Source: Gemmatimonadota bacterium (GTDB lineage Bacteria > Gemmatimonadota > Gemmatimonadetes > Gemmatimonadales > GWC2-71-9). Taken from it: 39,315 nucleotides of DNA. Of the stretch, positions 15,431-23,455 are shown one piece after another; position 1 is the first letter of the stretch, and each line of letters starts with the position of its first letter. The notes beneath the pieces are model-generated. The model did no database searches, was not told the DNA's origin, and saw only the letters and a program-made list of their open reading frames with translations. Made by a program: the position numbers and the translations under genes. Where the stretch lies: the NCBI GenBank assembly GCA_016794805.1, contig JAEUJI010000251.1, forward strand, positions 1-39,315, written 5' to 3'.

Positions 15431-15483
15431 CACTTCGGCCCGACCGCCGCGTATGGGGTGGCGTCCCCTTTGGAGCCTATTCC

Positions 15484-15687
15484 ATGCTCAAGCCGGTTCT
15501 CGGTATCGCCGCCGCGGGCTTCGTCGCGGTCGTCCTCTGGAAGGTGCTGGGCCTCCTCCTCCTGCCGCTGGTCGCGATGGCCTTCGGGCTCCTGGTCGTG
15601 GTGCTCAAGTTCGCCTTCATCGGCGCCATGATCTGCTTCGCCATCTGGGTCTTCCGGCGGATGACGCGGAGTTCGGCGACGGCGTAG
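15484..15687 (+). CDS. Small membrane protein, 67 residues
   Basis: A short gene with ATG at 15484 and a GGAG eight bases upstream (15472-15475). The product is almost wholly hydrophobic, with about three helices: PVLGIAAAGFVAVVLW, LLLLPLVAMAFGLLVVVL and FAFIGAMICFAIWVF. It ends in a basic tail, RRMTRSSATA, that should stay in the cytoplasm. I do not recognise a family. It sits 53 bases after the fucosidase stop on the same strand. Small single-domain membrane proteins of this look are frequent in high-GC environmental bacteria and have no assigned role. Confidence 0.7.
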   Translation: MLKPVLGIAAAGFVAVVLWKVLGLLLLPLVAMAFGLLVVVLKFAFIGAMICFAIWVFRRMTRSSATA

Positions 15688-15696
15688 GGGGGAGAC

Positions 15697-15770
15697 GGAT
15701 AGGCGGTTGGACGGTTGGACGGTTAGGTGGTGCCTGGCCTGACTAACCGCCTATCCGCCCAACCGCCTAT
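15697..15770. repeat. Hairpin with tandem-repeat arms next to the U32 start codon
   Basis: The left arm core 15699-15726 (units of GGCGGTTGGAC type) and right arm 15743-15770 (CCGCCTATCCGCCCAACC type) pair at 24 of 28 positions around a 16-base loop. The right arm ends nine bases before the ATG at 15779 and is followed by TTTTCCCCC. It can act as a terminator for the small membrane protein gene, or mask translation of the U32 gene. It leaves no room for a Shine-Dalgarno. Confidence 0.85.
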
Positions 15771-15778
15771 TTTCCCCC

Positions 15779-18343
15779 ATGCCCCATCCCGTCCCCGAGC
15801 TGCTGTCCCCGGCCGGCACCCTCGACGCCGTGCGCGCCGCGCTGGCCAACGGGGCCAACGCGGTCTACCTCGGTGCCGAGCGGTTCAACGCCCGGGACGA
15901 CGGCGCGCAGCTGACCCTGGAAGAGGTCGGGGAAGCCTGCCGCCTGGCCCACGCCCGGGGCGCGCGGGTCTACCTCACCTTCAACATCCTGTTCAAGCCG
16001 GCCGAACTGAGCGACGCCCTGGCCCACCTCGGGGAATGCGTGGACCGGGGCATTGACGCCGCCATCGTGCAGGACCTCGGCGCCGTCCGCCTGATCCAGC
16101 GGGTCTATCCCGGCCTTGAAATCCACGGCTCCACCCAGATGACGGTGCACGATGGCTCCGGCGCCCGCGTCCTGCACGACCTCGGCGTGGACCGGGTCGT
16201 GCTCGCGCGGGAGAACACCCTCGAGGACATCCGGTCCATCCGCGCAATGGTGCCCGGGCTCGGGCTCGAGAGCTTCATCCATGGCGCGCTCTGCATCGCC
16301 TACTCCGGACAGTGCTACATGTCGGGGATGATCTCGGAGCGGAGCGCCAATCGGGGCGCCTGCGCCCAGAGCTGCCGGAAGGACTACGTGCTCACCGACG
16401 TCGCGACCGGCGCGGAGCTGGACCGCGGCTACCTGATCTCGGCGAAGGATCTCGCGGCGGGCGAGCACCTGGACGCCATCGCGGAGGCGGGGATCGGCTG
16501 CCTCAAGATCGAGGGGCGGAAGAAGAAGCCGGAGTACGTCGCCACCGTCACCCGCACCTATCGCGACTTCCTGGACCGGCTGGCCACGGGGCATTGGGTG
16601 CCACCGAGCGAGCCCGAGATCCAGCCGCTGGTCCAGATCTTCTCCCGCGGCTTCACCGGCGGGATGTACGGCGGGCGCGCCGGGCGGGAGTACATCACCC
16701 GTGACCAGCCCGACAACCGCGGTGCCGTCCTGGGGCATGTCACCGGCCATGAGGGCCGCGACCTGCTCGTCACCGTCACCACGCCCATCGGCATCGGGGA
16801 CGGGCTTGGCTTCGAGCATCCGGCGGGGGCGCAGCAGGGCAACACCGGCTTCGCGGTGTCCCGGGTGCGGACGGTGCGCCGGAAGGGGGGCCGCCTCACC
16901 CAGGCCATCAACGCCGGCGCCGACGTACCCGTGGGGTGGGTCGTGGTGCGCTCGGCACAGGCGGAGCTGATGGAGCGGGCGCGGAGTTCGTTCGCGATGG
17001 TGGATCGCCACGCGCCGCCGCCGCGCGTCCCACTGGACTTCACGGTGGCGGGCATGGCGGGCGCTCCACTCGGCCTGACCGCGACCGCGGGAGGGGAGCG
17101 CGTGACGCTCGAGAGCAGCATGCCCCTGGCCCCCGCCGGGAACCGGCCGCTGGATGAGGAAAAGCTCCGCGAACAGCTCGGGCGGCTCGGCGAGACGCCG
17201 TTCGTGCTGGGCCGGCTCGACCGCTCGGCGCTCGCGGATGGCCTGTTCCTCCCCGTGAGCGCGCTCAACGACCTTCGTCAGGCGGCGGTGGCGGAGCTGG
17301 CCTCACGGCGGGACTGGGCTGAGGAGCGGCGGCTGGCGGCGCGGGCAAGGGCGATCGAGGAGGCGGTGGCGGGGGTGGACGGCTCGGCGGCTCGGCGACT
17401 CGGCGGCTCGGCCGAAGGGGGGGCCACGGAATCGGAAGCGGAGGCCTGGGGGAAGCTCGAGCCGTCCAGCCGCCGAGCCGCCGAGCCGCCGACCCTCACC
17501 GCCGAAGTCTGGCGGCTGGAGGACGCCATCGCCGCCGCGGAGGCCGGGGCCACCGAGGTATCCCTCGACCTCTTCCTGCGGCACCCGACGCCGCCGGTGT
17601 CGCGAGTGCGGAAGCTGGGCGACGAGCTGGCTGCGCGCGGTGTCACCCTGCGGCTTCGCACCCCGACCATCGTGCGGCCGGAGGAACGGAAGACGGTGGA
17701 CAAGTGGCTGGCGCTGGGCACCCCGCTGGTGAGCGGGCACCTGGGGCTGGTAGCGGAGCTGGCGGCGGCGGGCCGGGACGTGGTGGCGGACTACGCGGTC
17801 AACTGCTTCAACCAGCACACCGCGGCCGAGCTGTTCCGGCTCGGGGCAAGGCGGATCGTGCTGTCCATTGAGCTGACGGGCGAAGAGATGGCGCAGGTCG
17901 CGGCGCCGTGGGCAGGGGCGGGATTCGAGGTCTATGTGCAGGGGCGCCCCGAGGGGATGACGATCGAGCACTGCGTGCTCTCGGCGGCGTTCGAGCGGGA
18001 GCCGGCCACCTGCCGCGACCTCTGCGTCCAGAAGTACGTGAATGTGGAATTGACTGACCCGGCGGGGTACGTCTTTCCGGTGGCGACCGACTCCGCCTGC
18101 CGCAACCGGCTGCTGCACTCCCGGACGGTCAGCGCCGCGGCCTACCTGCCGCAGCTCTGGCGGCATGGCTTCCGGCACTACCGGCTGGTGTTCAACCTCC
18201 CCGGCGACCCGGTGGCGGAGGTCACCGCCGCCTGGCGCGGGGCGCTCAATGCCCTGGAGCGCGGGACGCCACCCGACCTCGACGCCATCCGGCAGCTGAC
18301 CGGGTCCGCCTTCACCCGGGGGCACTTCGCGCGGGCGGTGTAG
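15779..18343 (+). CDS. U32-family protein (RlhA/YdcP-like, with DUF3656 region)
   Basis: An 854-residue protein of the peptidase U32 family. The N-terminal barrel (about 5-300) starts PELLSPAGTLDAVRAAL and has the family cysteine set C172-x6-C179-x15-C195-x3-C199, which in characterised U32 proteins binds an Fe-S cluster. A GCLKIEGRKKKPEYV signature follows (about 240-254). The central part (about 340-525) is compatible with DUF3656. After a repeat-encoded linker (about 533-573) comes a second U32-like half (about 577-854) with DYAVNCFN and further cysteines (CRDLCVQKY, SACRN). The closest characterised relatives hydroxylate 23S rRNA (RlhA) or tRNA (TrhP) rather than cleave peptides. The ATG has no Shine-Dalgarno and follows a hairpin. 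Confidence 0.88.
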   Translation: MPHPVPELLSPAGTLDAVRAALANGANAVYLGAERFNARDDGAQLTLEEVGEACRLAHARGARVYLTFNILFKPAELSDALAHLGECVDRGIDAAIVQDLGAVRLIQRVYPGLEIHGSTQMTVHDGSGARVLHDLGVDRVVLARENTLEDIRSIRAMVPGLGLESFIHGALCIAYSGQCYMSGMISERSANRGACAQSCRKDYVLTDVATGAELDRGYLISAKDLAAGEHLDAIAEAGIGCLKIEGRKKKPEYVATVTRTYRDFLDRLATGHWVPPSEPEIQPLVQIFSRGFTGGMYGGRAGREYITRDQPDNRGAVLGHVTGHEGRDLLVTVTTPIGIGDGLGFEHPAGAQQGNTGFAVSRVRTVRRKGGRLTQAINAGADVPVGWVVVRSAQAELMERARSSFAMVDRHAPPPRVPLDFTVAGMAGAPLGLTATAGGERVTLESSMPLAPAGNRPLDEEKLREQLGRLGETPFVLGRLDRSALADGLFLPVSALNDLRQAAVAELASRRDWAEERRLAARARAIEEAVAGVDGSAARRLGGSAEGGATESEAEAWGKLEPSSRRAAEPPTLTAEVWRLEDAIAAAEAGATEVSLDLFLRHPTPPVSRVRKLGDELAARGVTLRLRTPTIVRPEERKTVDKWLALGTPLVSGHLGLVAELAAAGRDVVADYAVNCFNQHTAAELFRLGARRIVLSIELTGEEMAQVAAPWAGAGFEVYVQGRPEGMTIEHCVLSAAFEREPATCRDLCVQKYVNVELTDPAGYVFPVATDSACRNRLLHSRTVSAAAYLPQLWRHGFRHYRLVFNLPGDPVAEVTAAWRGALNALERGTPPDLDAIRQLTGSAFTRGHFARAV
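17375..17493. repeat. In-gene hairpin with tandem-repeat arms (GGCTCGGC unit)
   Basis: The left arm from 17375 (repeated GGCGGCTCGGC type) and the right arm 17461-17493 (repeated CCGCCGAGC type) pair at about 28 of 33 positions. A loop of about 50 bases separates them. The whole element is translated in frame as an Ala/Arg/Ser/Glu-rich linker between the two halves of the U32 protein. Confidence 0.85.
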
Positions 18344-18344
18344 G

Positions 18345-19238
18345 TCAGCGCCCCCGCTTCCCCGCGGCCACCACGTCGTCCTTGTCGCCCCGCATCTCGA
18401 AGCTCTTCGCCCTGCCCCCGGCCGGCCCGAACTCGAAGGTCATGTCCTCCATGATTTCGTAGAGCTCCCCCTGCTCCATCAGGCCGAGGCGGAACCAGCG
18501 GTCCCGGGTGGGGATCAGCACGAACGGCTCGGCCTCGGGCCAGGGCTCCTTGAGCCATTCGCCATGCAGCGCGCCGTCCCGGTGGGTCAGGGCGAAGGCG
18601 ATCACCGCGGTGGTGTCGCCCCAGTTGGGGTTGCGCCAGTGCATTTCCCAGACGCCGAGAAAGGGCGAGACTTCCGCGCTGGTGAGCTCCAGCCGGTAGC
18701 TGGGTGGGACATCGATGCGCAGCGGCACCCGGACCGTGCCCCACTGCATGACCAGCGTGGTGCCTCCCAGCCGGATCTCCGGAAAGCTGAAGGCGAGCAC
18801 CTCGGTGAACGGCCCGGCCTCGGGAGTGACGTCGAACCGGAGCTGCTCCGGGGTCGAGTCGGGGTGCCGGGTGTGGAACAGCCGCGCCCGCGGGTCCAGC
18901 ACCATGGTCCAGATCTCGGGGCGGACCACCATCCACAACGAATACTTTCCCTTGGCGAGCGGGTGGCCGTTCAGCTTCACGTCCTTTCCCACCTCGAGGG
19001 TCGTGGCCCAGTTGGCCCCCGGGGTCCAGACCTCATCCCACTTCACCTCGCCGCCGAAGATCGAGTCCCGGCCCCGCACCCGCGGCCGGGAGTACTCCAC
19101 CGTGATCGTGGTGCCGTCCACGGTCTGCGAGATCGAGGCGGGCTCGCTGGCCTTCACCTGCGCCATGCCGGGAGCGGGGAGCACGAGGGCAAGCGCGAGC
19201 AGGCTCGTGGGAGCGTGACGCACGAAAGCGAGGGGCAT
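18345..19238 (-). CDS. Secreted DUF2911 domain protein
   Basis: A 297-residue protein with a signal peptide (residues 1-27, core TSLLALALVLPAPGMA). Residues about 35-175 carry the DUF2911 pattern: ISQTVDGTTITVEYSRP, then VWTPGANWATTLE, then LNGHPLAKGKYSLW. The next about 120 residues are a second beta-rich part (VWEMHWRNPNWGDTTAVIAF, then FEFGPAGGRAKSFEMRGD) of the kind that scores small-molecule-binding barrels. The function of DUF2911 is unknown; it is frequent in Bacteroidota and Gemmatimonadota periplasmic proteins. The ATG overlaps the upstream stop by one base (TGATG), so it is co-translated with the Cys-rich protein. The stop is one base away from the convergent U32 stop. Confidence 0.85.
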   Translation of the reverse strand: MPLAFVRHAPTSLLALALVLPAPGMAQVKASEPASISQTVDGTTITVEYSRPRVRGRDSIFGGEVKWDEVWTPGANWATTLEVGKDVKLNGHPLAKGKYSLWMVVRPEIWTMVLDPRARLFHTRHPDSTPEQLRFDVTPEAGPFTEVLAFSFPEIRLGGTTLVMQWGTVRVPLRIDVPPSYRLELTSAEVSPFLGVWEMHWRNPNWGDTTAVIAFALTHRDGALHGEWLKEPWPEAEPFVLIPTRDRWFRLGLMEQGELYEIMEDMTFEFGPAGGRAKSFEMRGDKDDVVAAGKRGR

Positions 19239-19711
19239 CAGGAGGTTCCGTAGCGGGCGTCGATAGCGGCGCGGATCGAGTCGAGCGACTCCCCCGCGTG
19301 GTGCAGCCGGTGAGCGAGGCTGGCCTGGCCCTGGCAGATGTCGCAGAAGCGGGACATCCCCTCGCCCTCGTAGCAGGAGAGCAGCGAGTAGAAGGTGGGC
19401 GGATCGGTGCACTGGCAGTGGCACCGGATCCCGTCCATGATCTGCGGCAGTTCGCGCACCTTGTCGAACAGCGGCACCAGGTCCGGGGTGGTGGCGAGCT
19501 GCTCGGCGGTGAGCACCCGGGCCCCGGTGATCCCGGGACGGGGTTCGGGGTGCGGCCCCGGGGGCAGGCGCCGGGCCGGTCCGCACCAGGCGGAGAGGTG
19601 CCGGGCCTCGAGGGGCGCGGGACGGGCCAGCGGCAGGAACGCCGCGCTCGCCAGCGCGGCGAGAAAGGATCGGCGCGAGCCGCGGCTGCCGGTGGTGAAG
19701 GCTCGGTGCAT
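19238..19711 (-). CDS. Tat-exported cysteine-rich (PCYCGC-like) protein
   Basis: A 157-residue protein. The N-terminus GSRRSFLAALASAAFLP is a Tat-type signal. The mature part has seven cysteines: C43, C97-H-C99-Q-C101, C113 and C123-x2-C126, with histidines nearby (HRLHH at about 134-138). The order CxCxC, C, CxxC in the last 60 residues recalls the PCYCGC family of small exported proteins and suggests binding of a metal such as zinc or copper. Tat export fits a cofactor loaded in the cytoplasm. No enzyme activity can be assigned. It leads a two-gene unit with the DUF2911 protein. Confidence 0.75.
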   Translation of the reverse strand: MHRAFTTGSRGSRRSFLAALASAAFLPLARPAPLEARHLSAWCGPARRLPPGPHPEPRPGITGARVLTAEQLATTPDLVPLFDKVRELPQIMDGIRCHCQCTDPPTFYSLLSCYEGEGMSRFCDICQGQASLAHRLHHAGESLDSIRAAIDARYGTS

Positions 19712-19887
19712 TGGGCCATCGTCGGTGGGAGACACTTGCCGTACGCCGGAAGTTACCGGCCGGTTGCGATCCGGGCCAGCGCCCGCCCCTTTGCCGGACC
19801 TCGCGGCGTACCCTACCTTCCTCACGCCGGCCGCCATCCCTCTAGCGGCCCCGGCCACGCTGGATTCCTCGGCCTCCGGACCCCGCC

Positions 19888-21156
19888 ATGCCCCGACTGC
19901 TCGCGCTCCCCCTGCTGCTCTCGCTCCAGGCCATCGCCGCCGGCGCGCAGGCGCTTCCCGCCGCCCCCCCCGCCACCCTGGGCTTCGCCGCCGGGCGGCT
20001 CGAGCGGATCACGCCCGTGGTCCAGGCGGCGATTGACAGCGGGCGGATGCAGGGGGCGGTGGTCCTCGTCGCCCGGCGGGGCCGGGTCGCGTACCACCAG
20101 GCGTTCGGCTGGGCGGACCGGGAGAGCAACCGCCGGATGACCCCCGACGCGCTCTTTCGCATCGCCTCCCAGACCAAGGCGGTGACCAGCGTGGCAGTGA
20201 TGACGCTGATCGAGGATGGGCGGCTCCGGCTGGGGGATCCGGTCTCGAAGTTCCTCCCTGACTTTGCGGGCGCCGGCGTGGCCCAGCCCGGCGACACCGG
20301 CATCCTGCTCAAGCCGCTGAAGCGCGCCATAACCATCCGGGACCTCCTCACCCACACCGCCGGCCTGTCGTACGGCACCGATTCGCTGGTGCGGCGGCAG
20401 TACGAGGCGCAGGGCCTCGGTCCCGCCGCGGGCTGGGGCTGGTACTTCGCCGACAAGAGCGAGCCGATCTGCGGCAGCATGGAGCGGCTCTCCCGCCTGC
20501 CGCTGGTGGCGCAGCCGGGCGAACGCTACGTGTACGGCTACAGCACCGACGTGCTGGGCTGCGTGGTGGAACGGGTATCGGGGCAGTCCCTCGCCGAGTA
20601 CCTGGAGACGCGGATCTTCCGCCCGCTGGGCATGCGGAACACCTGGTTCTTCCCGCCCGCCGCCGCCGCCGCGCGGCTGGCGACGGTGTACAGCGCCACC
20701 GATTCAGGACTGGTGCGCGCCACCGAGGGCGCGCGCGGCCAGGGGGACTACCTCGACGGCCCGCGGGTGAGCTACAGCGGCGGGGCCGGCCTGGTGTCCA
20801 CCGCGCGGGACTACGCCCTGTTCCTCCAGATGCTCGCCGGCGGCGGCAGCCTCGGCGCCACCCGGATCCTCGGGCCCCGCACCGTGGCGCTGATGACCAC
20901 CGACCACGCCGACACGCTCTTCTCCCGGAACGGCATGGGGTTCGGCCTGGGCTTCGAGATCCTCGAGGACCCGGGGCGCGCCGGGCAGTACGGCAACGCG
21001 GGCCGCTACGGCTGGGGCGGCGCCTACGCCACGAACTACTGGATCGACCCGAAAGACGAGCTGGTCGTGGTCCTCATGACCCAGCTGCTGCCGGGGCGGG
21101 CGTGGGAGACGTGGGACCAGGTGCGGGCCGTGATCTACCAGGCGATCACCAGGTAG
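19888..21156 (+). CDS. Secreted serine hydrolase, class C beta-lactamase-like
   Basis: A 422-residue protein with a signal peptide (about 1-21, core LLALPLLLSLQAIAAG). The motifs are S94-Q-T-K97 (nucleophile and base), Y218-S-T220 in YVYGYSTDVLG (the EstB-like variant of YxN), HTAGLSYG at 156-163 and a late WGGAYATNYW that stands for KTG. These features place it with carboxylesterase-type family VIII and related hydrolases rather than true beta-lactamases. It is not a close copy of the paralogue at 927-2384: the YxN and KTG regions differ, and it lacks the long C-terminal extension. It probably acts in the periplasm. It leads a same-strand run ending in the GGDEF-EAL gene, with only nine bases before the next ATG. 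Confidence 0.9.
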   Translation: MPRLLALPLLLSLQAIAAGAQALPAAPPATLGFAAGRLERITPVVQAAIDSGRMQGAVVLVARRGRVAYHQAFGWADRESNRRMTPDALFRIASQTKAVTSVAVMTLIEDGRLRLGDPVSKFLPDFAGAGVAQPGDTGILLKPLKRAITIRDLLTHTAGLSYGTDSLVRRQYEAQGLGPAAGWGWYFADKSEPICGSMERLSRLPLVAQPGERYVYGYSTDVLGCVVERVSGQSLAEYLETRIFRPLGMRNTWFFPPAAAAARLATVYSATDSGLVRATEGARGQGDYLDGPRVSYSGGAGLVSTARDYALFLQMLAGGGSLGATRILGPRTVALMTTDHADTLFSRNGMGFGLGFEILEDPGRAGQYGNAGRYGWGGAYATNYWIDPKDELVVVLMTQLLPGRAWETWDQVRAVIYQAITR

Positions 21157-21165
21157 CGGGCGGCG

Positions 21166-21588
21166 ATGCGCGTCGTCCTCGAGCGCCGGAACCAGGCCGT
21201 GCACTTCGTGGCCACCACCGAGAGCGGCGCCACCGTCGCCATCGATGGCGCGCCGGCCATCGGCGGCCAGGGCCTCGGCGCGCGGCCCATGGAACTGGTG
21301 CTCACCGCCCTCGGCGCCTGCAGCGGGATCGACGTCGCCACCATCCTCGCAAAGCAGCGCCAGGAGGTGGAGGCGATCCGGGTGACGGTGGACGGCGAGC
21401 GGGAGCCGGGGAAGGAGCCCTCCCTCTTCCGGAGCATCGCCGTGCGATTTGAGGTGAGCGGCCGCTGCAACCCCGACAAGCTGGCCCAGGCGGTGAACCT
21501 CTCGATGGAGAAGTACTGCTCCGTGGCCCGCATCCTCGAACCGACGGCGGCGCTCTCCTGGAGCCATGCCGTGCTCCCCGCCGCATGA
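21166..21588 (+). CDS. OsmC-family peroxidase-like protein
   Basis: A 140-residue protein of the OsmC/Ohr fold. The two redox cysteines are present: C52 in ALGACSGIDV and C118 in EKYCSVARIL. An early G-x-G-A-R-P-M-E-L signature (about 36-44) is typical of the YhfA/OsmC subgroup. Family members reduce organic peroxides with thiols in the cytoplasm. The ATG at 21166 gives the expected length. The stop overlaps the MetZ start in an ATGA, so it is translated together with a sulfur amino-acid enzyme, which may link thiol supply to peroxide reduction (inference). Confidence 0.92.
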   Translation: MRVVLERRNQAVHFVATTESGATVAIDGAPAIGGQGLGARPMELVLTALGACSGIDVATILAKQRQEVEAIRVTVDGEREPGKEPSLFRSIAVRFEVSGRCNPDKLAQAVNLSMEKYCSVARILEPTAALSWSHAVLPAA

Positions 21589-22766
21589 GCGCGGACGAGC
21601 GCCACTTCGAGACCGAGGCCATCCGCACCCAGGTGCCGGCCTCAGCGGAGCGGGAGCACTCGGTGCCGCTGTACCTCACCTCGAGCTTCGTGTTCGATGA
21701 CGCCGAGCAGGCCCGGGCGCTCTTCGCCGACGAGGTGGCGGGAAACATCTACAGCCGCTACTCCAACCCGAACACCGACGAGCTGGTGCGGAAGCTCTGC
21801 CGGCTGGAGGGGGCGGAGGACGGCATCGCGACCGCCTCGGGGATGGCGGCGGTGTACGTGGCGCTGGCGTCCCTGCTCCAGGCGGGGGACCATGTCCTCG
21901 CCGGCCGGGCGCTGTTCGGCTCGACCCACCAGATTCTCACCCGGCTCTTCCCGCGCATCGGCATCAGTCACAGCTACGCCGACGCGGCCATCCCGGAAGC
22001 CTGGGAATCCCTGTTCCGGGCCAACACCCGGCTGGTGTTCATCGAGACGCCCTCGAATCCTGGCCTCGACCTGATCGACATCGAATGGCTCGCGGCGCTG
22101 TGCCGGGCGCGGGGAGTACCGCTCCTGGTGGACAACTGCTTCGCCACGCCCTACCTCCAGCGGCCGATCGCGCTCGGCGCGGACCTCGTCATCCACTCCG
22201 CCACCAAGTACCTCGATGGCCAGGGGCGGACCCTGGGCGGCGCCATTCTCGGCCGGAAGGCGCTGATCGAGGAAGCGCGGTTCTTCGCCCGGCACACCGG
22301 GCCGGCGCTCTCGCCCTTCAACGCGTGGATTCTCTCGAAGAGCATCGAGACCCTCGCGGTACGGATGGACCGGCACTGCGCCAACGCCCTGGCGCTGGCG
22401 GAGCACTTCAGCGGCCACCCGGCGCTGAAGGAAGTGCGCTACCCGTTCCTCCCCGCCCACCCGCAACAGGCGCTGGCCCGCCGGCAGATGCGGCAGGGGG
22501 GCGGAATCGTGGTGCTGGTGGTGAAGGGTGGGCTGGAACGGGCGCGGCGCTTCCTCGACGCCGTCGAGCTCCTTTCCCACAGCCCCAACCTGGGGGATAC
22601 CCGCAGCATCGTCACCCATCCGAGTTCCACCACCCACTCGAAGCTGACCGAAGCGGAGCGGCTCCAGGTGGGGATTCCGCCGGGACTGATCCGGATTTCC
22701 GTCGGGCTCGAGCATGTGGACGACGTGATCCGCGACGTGGAGCAGGCGCTGGAGCGGTCCCGCTGA
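21585..22766 (+). CDS. metZ: O-succinylhomoserine sulfhydrylase
   Basis: A 393-residue PLP enzyme of the Cys/Met metabolism family. Key parts are the N-terminal YSRYSNPNTDELVRKLCRLE, the phosphate-binding SGMAAV (85-90), VDNCFATPYLQ (182-192) and Lys208 in HSATKYLDGQG, which forms the internal aldimine. The string HSATKYLDGQGRTLGG and the C-terminal SIVTHPSSTTHSKL fit MetZ better than cystathionine gamma-synthase or MetY. It makes homocysteine from O-succinylhomoserine and sulfide in the cytoplasm (trans-sulfur-independent methionine route). It overlaps the OsmC gene by four bases, and its stop overlaps the proposed CTG start of the next gene. Confidence 0.9.
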   Translation: MSADERHFETEAIRTQVPASAEREHSVPLYLTSSFVFDDAEQARALFADEVAGNIYSRYSNPNTDELVRKLCRLEGAEDGIATASGMAAVYVALASLLQAGDHVLAGRALFGSTHQILTRLFPRIGISHSYADAAIPEAWESLFRANTRLVFIETPSNPGLDLIDIEWLAALCRARGVPLLVDNCFATPYLQRPIALGADLVIHSATKYLDGQGRTLGGAILGRKALIEEARFFARHTGPALSPFNAWILSKSIETLAVRMDRHCANALALAEHFSGHPALKEVRYPFLPAHPQQALARRQMRQGGGIVVLVVKGGLERARRFLDAVELLSHSPNLGDTRSIVTHPSSTTHSKLTEAERLQVGIPPGLIRISVGLEHVDDVIRDVEQALERSR

Positions 22767-23386
22767 GCGACCGGGCCACCGGCTACCCGCGGCGCGGCTC
22801 CGCCCTGGGCCAGCGGCTGGCCCGCGGGCTGCTCGGCCTGGCCGGCTGGCGGGTGGAGGGGTTGCCTCCGGAGTTGCCCCGGTTCGTGCTCATCGTGGCC
22901 CCGCACACCTCCAACTGGGACTTCCCCGTCTGCGTCCTGGCCATGTTCGCGGTGCGGCTGCATATCTCGTGGCTGGGAAAGCACAGCCTGTTCCGCTTCC
23001 CGGTGACCGGGCTGCTGCGATGGCTGGGCGGCGAGCCGGTGCAGCGGGGGGTGGCGCAGGGGCTGGTGGAGCAGGCGATCGCCACCTTCCAGACCCGGAG
23101 CCAGTGGGTGTTCGGCGTGGCGCCGGAGGGAACGCGCCGGCCGGTGCCGGACTGGAAGACCGGGTTCCTCCGGGTGGCGGCGGGCGCGGGGGTCCCCGTG
23201 GTCCCGGTGACCCTCGACTGGAGCCGACGGGTGCTCAGCATCCTGCCGCCGGTGCCCACCACCGCGGACCTCGACGCCGACCTGCTCCGGATCCGGCGGC
23301 TGTACCGGAGCAGCATGGCCCGGCGCCCCGCGGGGTTCGTCGAGGTTCCGGCGGGCGCGATGGAACCTGGATCACCGCCGGGTTAG
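22763..23386 (+). CDS. Lysophospholipid acyltransferase-like protein
   Basis: About 207 residues of the PlsC-type acyltransferase fold. The catalytic H48-x4-D53 box (HTSNWD) and the acceptor-binding P-E-G-T-R motif (VAPEGTRRP, about 121) are intact. The length is short for PlsC (about 240) but normal for the MlaA-neighbour or glycerol-acyltransferase subgroup. The start is doubtful. Residues before the first in-frame GTG (22853) look homologous to family N-termini (ARGLLGLAGWRVEG), and the only candidate that retains them is CTG at 22763, overlapping the MetZ stop as CTGA. It probably transfers an acyl chain to a lysophospholipid or a related alcohol at the inner membrane. Confidence 0.82.
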   Translation: MSDRATGYPRRGSALGQRLARGLLGLAGWRVEGLPPELPRFVLIVAPHTSNWDFPVCVLAMFAVRLHISWLGKHSLFRFPVTGLLRWLGGEPVQRGVAQGLVEQAIATFQTRSQWVFGVAPEGTRRPVPDWKTGFLRVAAGAGVPVVPVTLDWSRRVLSILPPVPTTADLDADLLRIRRLYRSSMARRPAGFVEVPAGAMEPGSPPG

Positions 23387-23407
23387 ACTCAGCCAGACCA
23401 TCGTATC

Positions 23408-23429
23408 GGCGCGCACATCGGTGCGCGCC
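23408..23429. promoter_or_regulatory. 9-bp perfect hairpin in an intergenic spacer
   Basis: GGCGCGCAC (23408-23416), loop ATCG, GTGCGCGCC (23421-23429). It lies 21 bases after the acyltransferase stop and 26 bases before the oxidoreductase ATG. There is no T-run, so it is equally consistent with an operator, an RNA stability element or a weak terminator. Confidence 0.45.
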
Positions 23430-23455
23430 AACTCACCCACAATCCCCGACCTCCC

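Noticed and set aside
15779-18343. Classical collagenase function for the U32 protein
   Set aside because: Characterised relatives with this cysteine set modify RNA or ubiquinone precursors; protease activity is not supported by any catalytic motif here.
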